DNA from: Taklimakanibacter lacteus
GTDB lineage: Bacteria; Pseudomonadota; Alphaproteobacteria; Rhizobiales; Aestuariivirgaceae
Assembly (NCBI GenBank): GCA_003576695.1
Contig: QOZQ01000006.1
Location: forward strand, 248,001-312,000
DNA length: 64,000 nt
Reading direction: 5' to 3'
Part shown: positions 16,405 through 25,045 of the stretch, piece after piece
Numbering within the stretch: position 1 is the first letter of the stretch
How the letters are laid out: each line of letters opens with the position of its first letter
The notes under the pieces: model-generated
Told to the model about the DNA's origin: nothing
Database searches by the model: none
The model's input: the letters and a program-made list of their open reading frames with translations, nothing else
Position numbers and translations under genes: made by a program

Positions 16405-18402
16405 TTATCCCCGTCCTCTTCGGAACTGCGCATTGAGCGCGTCGATGGCCATGCGCAGGCGCGAGATATCCGGTTCTTCATCCTCATCCGGATAGAACGG
16501 GACGCTGGCCCGTTCTTCGGCAGGAGGTGGTGGTGTCTGTGGCTGCGGCATTTCGCTTGCCGGCTCGGGCGCCGCGGTCCGGCTTTCGGCCTCGGGCTTG
16601 TGCGGCTCGATCTTCTCGCCGGCGTCTTCTCCCGGCCAGGGAATGTCGAGCGAGGCCTTGCCGAACAGGTTGCCCTGCAGATAATCCGCTCCCCATTGGC
16701 GCAGGAAATCGGCGTCTTCCGGCGTCTCGACCCATTCCGCGACGGTCTTGAGCTCGAACTTGCGCGCCATATCGATCAGTGAGCGGACGAAATACTGGTT
16801 TTCCGGGTTTTCCGTCAAATTGGCGCAGAACGACCCGTCGAGCTTGAGGATGTCGACATTGAGCGCCTTGAGATTGCGGAACGAGGTGTAGCCGGCGCCG
16901 AAATCATCGATCGCCACGCGGCAGCCGAGATCGCGCAGCGCCGAGGTGAAGCGCACCGTCTCGTCGAGATCGCCCAGCGCCACCGTCTCGGTGATCTCGA
17001 CGGTGAGCCTTGGCGTCACCTCGCGGTGGGTTTTCAGGATCTCGGTCAGCTGTCCGAACCAGCGCGGATCGGTCGCGGTGATGCCGGAGACGTTGAAGGT
17101 GAGATGGGCTTGCGGATAGGCGAGCAGTGTCGAGACGGTGAGCTGCGCCACCGTTCGGTCGATAAGGCGCACCAGGCCCAATTTCTCGGCGATCGGGATC
17201 AGATGCGCCGCGGCGATCATGTCGCCCCTTTCATCCGCCATGCGCAGCAGCGCTTCATGCATGACGACGTCCTTCGATGTCGCATCGACGATCGGCTGGA
17301 AGGCGAGCTTGAAGCGGTCTTCCTTGAGGCAGGCGACGATCTCGTGCGCGGCGCGCGCATTGATGCTGCGCTCCGAGATGAGCTTCTGTGACGGCTTGTA
17401 GATGATGAAGCCGTCGGACGGCATGCGCTTGGCTTCGGTCAGCGCCTCTTCGGCGCGCGCCATCGCGGTATTGGCGTCGGCCGCATGCCCGGGCAGGATG
17501 ATCGCTCCGATCGACAGCATGGCCCAGACCGGCCCGTGCTCGGTCTCGATCACGCTCTCGCGCGCCACTTCCAGGAACCGCTCCGCCGCGTGGCGCAGCT
17601 CCGTCTCGTTGCAGTTGTTGATGATGACGGCGAATTTGCTGCCCGAATAGCGCGCGATCGGATCGCCGGCGCGCACCACGTTCTTGAGCCGGCGCCCGAC
17701 CGCGATGATGACGTCGTCGGCTACCTCGAAGCCATAGGCGTCGTTGACGACGGCGAGATTGTTGATGCCGGCGATGACGAAGGCACGGGCGACGCCTTCC
17801 CGGTCGGCCGCGATGATCGCCTCTTCCAGCGCCTCGGCCATGCGGCCACGATTCATCATGCCGGTCAGGGGATCGCAGTTGCCGAGGAAGTTGAGCTGCT
17901 GGTCGCGCGAATGCCGGTCGTCGATACGCCTGACGATGCCGAAGGCTTCCGCCGGACGTCCGTCGGCGCCGGCATACCAGCGTCCGGTGTCTTCCAGCCA
18001 GTAGGAGGTCTTGCCGCTCTTGCCATCGGGCCGGAACAGATATTCGATCTGGTAGGGAATGCCCTCGCCTTCGTCCTTGTAGACGGTGCGCATCACCGCG
18101 TCATAGCGGGTGGTGAAATTGTCGACATCGAGGAGGGCCGCATAAGCGCGACCGGTGGAAAGCCGCGGCCCCGGGCAATGCAGGATCTCGGGCGCATTGG
18201 CGCTCCAGAAGATCTCGTCCGATTCGATCACCCAGTGATAGGCCGCCTCGCCGACCGCCAGCACCGCCTTGCGCACCCGCTCGAGCTCTTCAGCGCTGAT
18301 GACGCGCTGCAGCGACTCGACCGGCGAAGGCTGGGCAAGGTTCCTGTCCTCGCCGCCCTTGCCGGGTTCGAATGCGGGTGACCGTGACGGTGATTCGCTC
18401 AA
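16405..18402 (-). CDS. PAS-like / degenerate GGDEF / EAL domain protein
   Basis: A 665-residue putative cyclic-di-GMP phosphodiesterase. A PAS-like region (about 55-175) is followed by a GGDEF-type domain in which the active motif reads SGSKF, so cyclase activity is probably lost. The EAL domain (about 365-605) keeps EALLR, the N of FNVSG, EITET, DDFGAGYTS, LKLDGSF and QGNLFG, so it looks active. The C-terminus is Pro/Glu-rich. TTG 18402 is preferred as start because GGAGG lies 4 bases ahead; an ATG at 18468 has no ribosome-binding site. No membrane segment is seen, so it is cytosolic. It is convergent with phaR. Confidence 0.88.
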   Translation of the reverse strand: MSESPSRSPAFEPGKGGEDRNLAQPSPVESLQRVISAEELERVRKAVLAVGEAAYHWVIESDEIFWSANAPEILHCPGPRLSTGRAYAALLDVDNFTTRYDAVMRTVYKDEGEGIPYQIEYLFRPDGKSGKTSYWLEDTGRWYAGADGRPAEAFGIVRRIDDRHSRDQQLNFLGNCDPLTGMMNRGRMAEALEEAIIAADREGVARAFVIAGINNLAVVNDAYGFEVADDVIIAVGRRLKNVVRAGDPIARYSGSKFAVIINNCNETELRHAAERFLEVARESVIETEHGPVWAMLSIGAIILPGHAADANTAMARAEEALTEAKRMPSDGFIIYKPSQKLISERSINARAAHEIVACLKEDRFKLAFQPIVDATSKDVVMHEALLRMADERGDMIAAAHLIPIAEKLGLVRLIDRTVAQLTVSTLLAYPQAHLTFNVSGITATDPRWFGQLTEILKTHREVTPRLTVEITETVALGDLDETVRFTSALRDLGCRVAIDDFGAGYTSFRNLKALNVDILKLDGSFCANLTENPENQYFVRSLIDMARKFELKTVAEWVETPEDADFLRQWGADYLQGNLFGKASLDIPWPGEDAGEKIEPHKPEAESRTAAPEPASEMPQPQTPPPPAEERASVPFYPDEDEEPDISRLRMAIDALNAQFRRGRG

Positions 18403-18530
18403 TTGGCCTCCGAGCTCGTAAACGCAGAATACAAACAGATCGGGAAAAAGCCAGTAGGACTGCCCCATCCCAGCCTACTGGCCAATTGGTAAATAACTAA
18501 AAAACGAGCTTGTTTGTTTCAATCGGGCAA

Positions 18531-20117
18531 TCAGAGCCCGAGCGCCAGGCCATCCTTGCGGAAGTCTGACCCGCCGGCGAGCACATTATGCGTGCGGTCG
18601 AAGAGTATGGCCTGACCGCCGCCCAGGGGCTCCGCCGCATCGATGAGCTCGTGCCCAAAGCCGGCAAGGCCTTTCCTGACCGAGGGATCAATGCCGGCCT
18701 CGACCTCGACGCGGCCTTCCTGCGGGAAGAGCCGCGGGAAATCGAGCGCCGTCTGTACATCCTGGCCATAGACATAGCGGTTGAGCATGACGCCGACATG
18801 GCCCATCGGCTGGTATGCCCCGCCCATGACGCCAAAGGACATGTCGATCTTGCCCTTTCTGCGCACCATCGCCGGGATGATCGTATGCAGGGGCCGCTTG
18901 CCGGGGCCGATGCAGTTGGGATGGCCAAGCGAGGTGACGAAATTGGCGCCGCGATTCTGCAGAGCGATGCCGGACTTGGGTGTCACGATGCCGGAGCCGA
19001 AGCTCCAATAGATCGAATTGATGAAGGAGACGGCCATACCGTCTCGGTCCGCGACAGTGAGATAGACCGTGTCGGATCCCGGCATTTTGAGCTGCCTCTC
19101 AGGATCGCTGCCGGCGCGCTTCATGTCGATCCGGGCGGCGAGCGTTTCGCCCATGGTGTCGCCGAGCAGGCTTTCCGGCGCTACCGCCATGAAGTCGGGA
19201 TCGGCGATATGCCGGTTGCGCAGCACCCAGGCGAGCTTGAGCGCCTCGATCTGCAGATGGTAGCGCTCGACGCTCGCTTCGCCATACCTGGCCATATCGA
19301 AACGCTTGAGGATGTTGAGGGCGATGAGCACGGTGAGGCCCTGGCCATTGGGCGGAATTTCGACGAGCTCGACGCCGGCATAGTCGATGCCGATGGGCTC
19401 GACCCAGCTCGCTTGCGTGCCGGCGAAATCGTCTTGGCTGAGGAGACCGCCGCGCGCCTCGAGATGCGTGACGATCTCATCCGCGACCTCGCCCGCATAG
19501 AAGCCATCGCGTCCCTCAGCGGCGATCAGCTTCAGGGTGCGTGCCAGGGCCGGATAGCACATCACCTCGCCTTCGACGGGCGAACGGCCGTCTCTCAGAT
19601 AATGCAGGCGCGCACCTTCATCGCCCGCGAGATCGGCAACATCCTGCGCCCAGTCGAAGGCGACCCGGGGCGTCGTCGCAACACCCGCTTCGGCGAGGCG
19701 GATCGCCGGCTGAAGAGCTTCCCTGAGATCCATCGTGCCGTGACGCGCGAGCAGCGCCGCCCAGGCATCGATGGCGCCCGGCACGGTGACGGCATGCACG
19801 CTGCGCGGTTCGATCGACGACAGGCGCGCCGCCTTGAGCCAGTCCGCATCGGCCCGGCTGGAGGCGCGGCCGGAACCATTGATGCCCTCTATCGTGCCAT
19901 CGCTCTTTCCGATGAGCGCGAAGCAGTCGCCGCCGATGCCGGTCATATGCGGTTCGGTGATGCACAGGACAGCGGATGCGGTGATCGCGGCGTCAACTGC
20001 ATTGCCGCCCTGGCGCAGGACATCCAATGCCGAAATTGTCGCCAGGGGTGAAGACGTTGCGGCCATGCCCTGGGTGCCATAGGCGACCGAGCGGCCGGGG
20101 ATTTGGAAATTGCGCAT
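18531..20117 (-). CDS. Gamma-glutamyltransferase family protein
   Basis: An Ntn-hydrolase that self-cleaves at an internal threonine, seen here in [13 protein letters not shown] (near residue 347), followed by [14 protein letters not shown], a pattern of the YwrD/acylase-like branch. The 528-residue length and the [28 protein letters not shown] region fit the family. No signal peptide is apparent after ATG 20117, unlike periplasmic glutathione hydrolases, so a cytosolic role is possible. The substrate may be a gamma-glutamyl compound or another amide. It is divergent from fhs with 137 bases between. Confidence 0.88.
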   Translation of the reverse strand: MRNFQIPGRSVAYGTQGMAATSSPLATISALDVLRQGGNAVDAAITASAVLCITEPHMTGIGGDCFALIGKSDGTIEGINGSGRASSRADADWLKAARLSSIEPRSVHAVTVPGAIDAWAALLARHGTMDLREALQPAIRLAEAGVATTPRVAFDWAQDVADLAGDEGARLHYLRDGRSPVEGEVMCYPALARTLKLIAAEGRDGFYAGEVADEIVTHLEARGGLLSQDDFAGTQASWVEPIGIDYAGVELVEIPPNGQGLTVLIALNILKRFDMARYGEASVERYHLQIEALKLAWVLRNRHIADPDFMAVAPESLLGDTMGETLAARIDMKRAGSDPERQLKMPGSDTVYLTVADRDGMAVSFINSIYWSFGSGIVTPKSGIALQNRGANFVTSLGHPNCIGPGKRPLHTIIPAMVRRKGKIDMSFGVMGGAYQPMGHVGVMLNRYVYGQDVQTALDFPRLFPQEGRVEVEAGIDPSVRKGLAGFGHELIDAAEPLGGGQAILFDRTHNVLAGGSDFRKDGLALGL

Positions 20118-20254
20118 GGCTCCGTTTAGCCCGCCCGCATCTTCCTGGCCAGAGTGTCGCAATCCGCCAAAGGATGCCGTTTCGCTATCGCCTTGCGATT
20201 TGCGCCTGTCTATTGTTCGCTCCGTTCTCGTATCTGAGGCTGGGAGGAATGATC

Positions 20255-21934
20255 ATGGCTACCGTCAAGAGCGACATTGAGATCGCCCGCGAAGCGAAGA
20301 TGAAACCGATCCTCGAGATCGGCAAGAAGCTCGGCATCCCGGCGGAAGACCTGATCCCCTATGGCCACACCAAGGCGAAGCTGTCGCTGGATTATATTTC
20401 CGGCCTCTCCAAGAAGAAGGACGGCAAGCTCATCCTGGTCACCGCCATCAATCCGACGCCCGCCGGTGAAGGCAAGACGACCACCACCGTCGGCCTCGGC
20501 GACGGCCTCAACCGCATCGGCAAGAAGGCGATGATCTGCCTGCGCGAGCCTTCGCTCGGGCCCTGCTTCGGCATGAAGGGGGGTGCTGCCGGCGGCGGCT
20601 ATGCCCAGATCGTGCCGATGGAGGACATCAATCTCCATTTCACCGGCGACTTCCACGCCATCACCGCCGCCCACAATCTCCTGTCGGCGATGATCGACAA
20701 TCACATCTACTGGGGCAATGAGCTCGGCCTCGACACGCGCCGCATTTCCTGGCGCCGCGTGATGGACATGAATGACCGGGCGCTGCGCGAGATCGTCTGC
20801 TCGCTGGGCGGAGTCGCCAATGGCTTCCCGCGCGAGGCGGGCTTCGACATCACGGTCGCTTCCGAGATCATGGCGATCCTCTGCCTGTCCACCTCGATCG
20901 AGGATCTCGAGCGCCGCATCGGCCAGATCGTCATCGGCCACAAGCGCGACAAGGGCCAGGTGCTGGCCAAGGACATCAAGGCGGCGGGCGCCATGACGGT
21001 GCTGCTCAAGGACGCGCTCCTGCCCAACCTGGTGCAGACGCTCGAGAACAACCCGGCCTTCGTCCATGGCGGTCCCTTCGCCAATATCGCCCATGGCTGC
21101 AATTCGGCGATGGCGACCAAGGCCGCCCTCAAGCTCGCCGACTATGTCGTCACCGAAGCGGGCTTCGGCGCCGATCTCGGTGCCGAGAAGTTCTTCGACA
21201 TCAAATGCCGCAAGGCCGGCCTCCATCCCGACGCGACGGTCATCGTCGCCACGGTGCGCGCCCTCAAGATGCATGGCGGCGTTGCCAAGGAGGACCTGAA
21301 GAAAGAGAATGTCGAGGCGCTGAAGAAGGGCCTCGCCAATCTCGGCCGCCATATCGAGAATGTGAAGAAGTTCGGCGTGCCGATCGCGGTCGCGGTCAAC
21401 CACTTCGTCACCGACACCGATGCCGAGGTGCAGGCCATCGTCGATTTTTGCCGCGATCACGGCGTCGAAGGCTTCAAATGCACCCACTGGGCCGATGGCG
21501 GCAAGGGCACCGAGGCGCTGGCCAGGCATGTGTCGGCGCTCGCCGACAAGGGCTCAAGCCAGTTCCACCCGATCTATGACGACGCCATGCCGCTATGGGA
21601 CAAGGTCAAGACCATCGCGCGCGAGATCTACCGCGCCGACGACATCGTCGCCGACAAGGCGGTGCGCGACCAGTTCAAGGCCTATGAGGCGCAAGGCTAC
21701 GGCAAATTCCCGATCTGCATGGCCAAGACGCAATATTCCTTCTCGACCGACCCCAATCTCAAAGGTGCGCCCTCCAACCACGTGGTGCCGATCCGCGAGG
21801 TCAGATTGTCGGCAGGCGCCGAGTTCATCGTCGTCATCTGCGGTGACATCATGACCATGCCGGGCCTGCCCAAGGTGCCCTCGGCCGAGACGATCGGCCT
21901 TGACGCCAAGGGCCAGATTGCCGGATTGTTCTAG
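20255..21934 (+). CDS. fhs: Formate--tetrahydrofolate ligase
   Basis: Makes 10-formyltetrahydrofolate from formate, THF and ATP for one-carbon metabolism. The 559 residues match the family. The ATP site [11 protein letters not shown] is at 68-78, with [21 protein letters not shown] and [17 protein letters not shown] downstream as in other Fhs proteins. ATG 20255 is favoured over ATG 20249 because GGGAGG at 20242-20247 is then 7 bases away. It stands alone as a transcription unit. Confidence 0.96.
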   Translation: MATVKSDIEIAREAKMKPILEIGKKLGIPAEDLIPYGHTKAKLSLDYISGLSKKKDGKLILVTAINPTPAGEGKTTTTVGLGDGLNRIGKKAMICLREPSLGPCFGMKGGAAGGGYAQIVPMEDINLHFTGDFHAITAAHNLLSAMIDNHIYWGNELGLDTRRISWRRVMDMNDRALREIVCSLGGVANGFPREAGFDITVASEIMAILCLSTSIEDLERRIGQIVIGHKRDKGQVLAKDIKAAGAMTVLLKDALLPNLVQTLENNPAFVHGGPFANIAHGCNSAMATKAALKLADYVVTEAGFGADLGAEKFFDIKCRKAGLHPDATVIVATVRALKMHGGVAKEDLKKENVEALKKGLANLGRHIENVKKFGVPIAVAVNHFVTDTDAEVQAIVDFCRDHGVEGFKCTHWADGGKGTEALARHVSALADKGSSQFHPIYDDAMPLWDKVKTIAREIYRADDIVADKAVRDQFKAYEAQGYGKFPICMAKTQYSFSTDPNLKGAPSNHVVPIREVRLSAGAEFIVVICGDIMTMPGLPKVPSAETIGLDAKGQIAGLF

Positions 21935-21960
21935 GGTCTCACCAACAGCCGGGGACGGCG

Positions 21961-22497
21961 ATGGGCAGTACCTATGTAACTCACACAATACGGGCAACTG
22001 ACCGCAAGAAAATCGGCGACCTTCTGGCGGGTCGCAAGGCCATGGTCTCGACTGCATCCGGTGGAGTGGTGGTCGTCTATGACAAAGACTGCAACTCGCT
22101 GGGAAAAGAAGCCCCGCTTGATCTTGCCAAGATGCTGTCGGCCAGCTTGAATGCCGTGGTTTTCGTGGTCATAAATCTCGACGATGACGTCCTGATATAT
22201 TGGCTCTTCAAGAACGGAACGCCGATCGATGCGTATGATTCCCGTCCCGATGTCTCCAAAGGCCCTATTGGCGGGCATGCGCACATATTGTGCGAGGCCT
22301 TCGCCTCGCCAAATATCGAGGCGACGGAGTTCATTTTGAGATCCGAGGAATATGTCTCCGCTTTCGATAGGCACACACATCTGGTGAAGGCGCTAGGCCT
22401 TGCCCCCGAATTGGCCGGGTTCAGTTCCCTTGTCGCGGATTCCTTTACGACGGGCTTCGGCGAATCCGCCTCCACCGGGATCGGCGGCAATCCGTAA
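21961..22497 (+). CDS. Hypothetical protein
   Basis: A 178-residue protein I do not recognise. It is soluble, without signal peptide or membrane helix. The middle has a run of beta-strand-like segments (GGVVVVYD, AVVFVVINLDDDVLIYWLF) and a histidine-rich patch GGHAHILCEAF; the end is Gly/Ser-rich. The gene follows fhs by 26 bases on the same strand, and its base composition is less GC-rich than fhs, so it may have been acquired. ATG 21961 was taken as the first in-frame start. Confidence 0.6.
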   Translation: MGSTYVTHTIRATDRKKIGDLLAGRKAMVSTASGGVVVVYDKDCNSLGKEAPLDLAKMLSASLNAVVFVVINLDDDVLIYWLFKNGTPIDAYDSRPDVSKGPIGGHAHILCEAFASPNIEATEFILRSEEYVSAFDRHTHLVKALGLAPELAGFSSLVADSFTTGFGESASTGIGGNP

Positions 22498-22513
22498 CAC
22501 CGCCTCGCCGGCT

Positions 22514-22861
22514 TCAGCGACCGCAGGCGCGACGGAATTCGGCTGATGCACGCGAAATCAGGGAATTCATTTTGCGGGCCCGGGAGCGATCGCGCCCCGT
22601 TGCCATCGTGCATTTGGGATGTCGCTGAACCCATGAATTGACCCTGCGAAGTGAGGTCATCAGCGGCCTGCCGGCCCTGCAGGTATCTTTGATCCTGGCA
22701 TTCTGAAAGCGATAAAGGTTGGTGTTGAGCTGCCTCAGCAGCGAGCCGAATTCACGCCCCTGAGCGGCGGTGCATTGGCCGGCCGCCGATGCCGGAGAAA
22801 GCGAAGCTGTTGTAAGGATGGCGACGGCAATCAATGGAGTGAGCCGAAAGCGAAATCTCAT
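22514..22861 (-). CDS. Small secreted cysteine-containing protein
   Basis: A 115-residue protein with a clear signal peptide (basic N-terminus, hydrophobic core, cleavage near ASA-A around residue 27). The mature part is basic, with four cysteines (QCTAAQ, DTCRAG, PKCTMA, RACGR) that could form two disulphides in the periplasm. ATG 22861 is preceded by AGGGGGACC. It is convergent with the unknown gene at 21961-22497, 16 bases away. No function can be assigned. Confidence 0.6.
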   Translation of the reverse strand: MRFRFRLTPLIAVAILTTASLSPASAAGQCTAAQGREFGSLLRQLNTNLYRFQNARIKDTCRAGRPLMTSLRRVNSWVQRHPKCTMATGRDRSRARKMNSLISRASAEFRRACGR

Positions 22862-22963
22862 AGGTCCCCCTGTAACTGAACATTGGTCATTGTCGTTGCG
22901 CGGATAGCACAGCCGTTGCAATTTTACAATGCATCCCGGTTTTCGCCGCTGTAGGATTCACCC

Positions 22964-23184
22964 AATTCATCCTTCCCCCTTGCGGGGAAGGTGGCTACCC
23001 GGCCCGGCCTCGGCCGGGTAGTCGGATGGGGTTGTGCCGCGAGACTTTTGTCGATGATTTGCGCAAGCCCAATGATCTCAACGCTGAGACATCAGTTTTC
23101 GACTCCGTTGAGTTCGTCCATTGCCCGACCCCCATCCGGCGCTTCGCGCCACCTTCCCCGCGCTTCGCGGGGGAAGGATGAATT
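22964..23184. repeat. Inverted pair of palindromic repeats between two genes
   Basis: Copy A (22964-23031) begins AATTCATCCTTCCCC and copy B (23130-23184) ends GGGGAAGGATGAATT, so they face each other in opposite orientation. Each has internal hairpins such as CCCGGCC-tc-GGCCGGG and GGCGC-ttc-GCGCC. The 98 bases between show no gene. The stretch 22862-23226 between the secreted-protein gene and ubiH holds nothing else recognisable. Confidence 0.7.
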
Positions 23185-23226
23185 GTGTGCATATGATAGT
23201 GGCCTTCGCCAGAATGACGGTTGGAG

Positions 23227-24462
23227 TCAGACCGCCTCGCCCTGCAGCAGCTTCGGCAGCCGTCCGGTCTCGCCGGCCGCTTCCCGCATGAAGAAACCTT
23301 TCAGCGCCCCGACACTGCCGGCGGCGCGCAGGCCGAGGCCCCGGATGGCCCGCAGTCCGGGATTATCGTTGGAGAAGAGCCGGGTCAGCCCGTCGGTCGC
23401 CACCGCCGTCATCACCGTGTCGAAGCGCCGCCAGCGCTCGTAAGCGGCGAGCACCGAGGCAGAGCCCGGATCGAGCCCGAGCTTGACCGCTTCTGAAATG
23501 CTCTCGGCCAAAGCCGCCACGTCACGCAGGCCCAGATTGAAGCCGAGGCCAGCGATCGGATGGATGACATGCGCCGCATCGCCGATGAGGGCGAGGCGCT
23601 CGCCGACGAAGGACTGGGCGATCTGCATCGAGAGGGGATAGGCGTGACGGGGTCCAACCACAGTGAGCTCGCCCAGATGACCGCCAAAACGGCGTGCCAG
23701 TTCGGCGAGGAAGGCCTCATCATCGAGCGCCATGATGCGTTTGGCGTCCTGGCTGCGCTCTGTCCACACCAGCGAGCTGCGGTTGCCGGGCAAGGGCAGG
23801 ATAGCGAAGGGGCCGGAGGGCAGGAAATGCTCCTCGGCGCGGCCGCGATGCGATCTTTCATGCTGGACGGTGGTGACGATGCCCACCTGGTCATAGGACC
23901 AGCCATAGGTATCGATATGCGCCGCCTTGCGGGCCGGCGATGCGCGCCCGTCGGCGGCGACGACGAGCGAAGCCCTGGCCTCTTCATTCGTGTCGGTCGC
24001 GAGCCGCGCCAGGCCGGGGCCGAAACGATAGGCCGTGATGCGTGTGTTCGTCATGAGCCGGATCGCCGGCGATGCCCGCGCCATATCGAGCAGCGCGCCA
24101 TAGAGATGGCGGTTCTCGACCATGAAGGCCGAGGCGTCGCCGCCATGGTCCTCTTCGCCGAAATGCAGCAAGGCCGGACGCGCTTGCGCGCCGGGCTTGG
24201 CATCGGTGACGATGATCTCGCGCATTGCCTCGGCATGCACCCTGATCTCATCCCACAGACCGAGCGCTTCCAGCATCCGCCGGGATGAAGCGGTGATGGC
24301 GGAAGCGCGGCCATCGAAGCTGTCGCGCGCGAATTTGGTCGGGTCGGCCTGGTCGAGGACGAGGATATCGAGGGGGCGGATCGCCTTGGGCCCGGCAAGC
24401 GCCACCGCTGCCGCAAGCCCGTTCAGGGCGGCACCGGCGATCACGATGTCGGCTTTTTCCAT
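23227..24462 (-). CDS. UbiH/COQ6 family FAD-dependent monooxygenase
   Basis: A 411-residue flavoprotein hydroxylase probably acting in ubiquinone synthesis. The FAD dinucleotide-binding motif is DIVIAGAALNGLAAA at the N-terminus, the middle has the DGRASPARK motif, and GDAAHVIHPIAGLGFNLGLRD is the UbiH/COQ6 signature near residue 295. ATG 24462 was chosen because it places the Rossmann motif directly at the start. It is divergent from glnK with a perfect 7-base inverted repeat between them. Which ring position it hydroxylates cannot be told. Confidence 0.9.
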   Translation of the reverse strand: MEKADIVIAGAALNGLAAAVALAGPKAIRPLDILVLDQADPTKFARDSFDGRASAITASSRRMLEALGLWDEIRVHAEAMREIIVTDAKPGAQARPALLHFGEEDHGGDASAFMVENRHLYGALLDMARASPAIRLMTNTRITAYRFGPGLARLATDTNEEARASLVVAADGRASPARKAAHIDTYGWSYDQVGIVTTVQHERSHRGRAEEHFLPSGPFAILPLPGNRSSLVWTERSQDAKRIMALDDEAFLAELARRFGGHLGELTVVGPRHAYPLSMQIAQSFVGERLALIGDAAHVIHPIAGLGFNLGLRDVAALAESISEAVKLGLDPGSASVLAAYERWRRFDTVMTAVATDGLTRLFSNDNPGLRAIRGLGLRAAGSVGALKGFFMREAAGETGRLPKLLQGEAV

Positions 24463-24508
24463 GGGAGAGGAAAAGCCAGCTCTGGCGTGGATCGTCAAGC
24501 CGGCAGTT

Positions 24509-24527
24509 TTGCCTATATTCTAGGCAA
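24509..24527. promoter_or_regulatory. Perfect inverted repeat between ubiH-type gene and glnK
   Basis: TTGCCTA (24509-24515) and TAGGCAA (24521-24527) flank TATTC. TAGGCA recurs at 24550-24555 and 24612-24617. It lies 47 bases upstream of the monooxygenase gene start, where a regulator could bind; no known regulator is recognised. Confidence 0.45.
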
Positions 24528-24629
24528 TTGTGAGATTCTGCATGAACCTTAGGCATATGACGACTGAGTGACTCCTGGTCATCCAAAAAATATCACAGTC
24601 TATCAAAAGGATAGGCAGAATTCGGAATC

Positions 24630-24644
24630 TGGCACAAATCTTGT
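24630..24644 (+). promoter_or_regulatory. Sigma-54-type (-24/-12) promoter of glnK-amtB
   Basis: TGGCAC-AAATC-TTGT fits the sigma-54 consensus TGGCAC-N5-TTGC with one mismatch in the -12 element. It lies 38 bases upstream of the glnK ATG. glnK-amtB operons are classically driven by NtrC and sigma-54 under nitrogen limitation. Confidence 0.65.
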
Positions 24645-24681
24645 TTTATCCGTTGCGCTGCAACATCAGGGAGATGGGCGC

Positions 24682-25020
24682 ATGAAGTATATTATTGCCA
24701 TCGTCAAACCACATAAGCTGGACGAGGTCCGCGAGGCCCTGGCCGGCATCGGTATCCAGGGGGTCACCGTCACCGAGGTGAAGGGGCACGGCCGCCAGGG
24801 CGGTCATACCGAGTTCTATCGCGGCGCTGAATACGCCGTCAGTTTCGTGCCCAAGGTCAAGATCGAGATCGCCGTCGATTCGACGCTGGCGCCGCGCGTC
24901 ATCGAAACCATCCGCAAATCCGGCGAAACCGGCCAGATCGGTGACGGCAAGATCTTCGTGCTCCCGCTCGAGCAGGCGGTACGCATCCGCACCGGCGAAA
25001 GCGGCAATGATGCGCTGTGA
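24682..25020 (+). CDS. glnK: Nitrogen regulatory protein P-II (GlnK)
   Basis: Small trimeric signal protein that senses ATP/ADP and 2-oxoglutarate and gates the ammonium channel. The 112 residues begin MKYIIAIVKPHKLDEVREAL; the T-loop carries the uridylylation tyrosine Y51 in YRGAEY, and the C-terminal signature TGQIGDGKIFVLPL is intact. ATG 24682 was chosen over an in-frame start at 24568, which would add a non-conserved 38-residue leader crossing the promoter. It lies 25 bases upstream of amtB, which supports GlnK rather than GlnB. Confidence 0.94.
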   Translation: MKYIIAIVKPHKLDEVREALAGIGIQGVTVTEVKGHGRQGGHTEFYRGAEYAVSFVPKVKIEIAVDSTLAPRVIETIRKSGETGQIGDGKIFVLPLEQAVRIRTGESGNDAL

Positions 25021-25045
25021 CCTATTCAAAATGAAGGACATTGCA

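Noticed and set aside
20210-21529. 439-residue open frame on the minus strand opposite fhs.
   Set aside because: Antisense shadow of a highly conserved enzyme; no recognisable motif.
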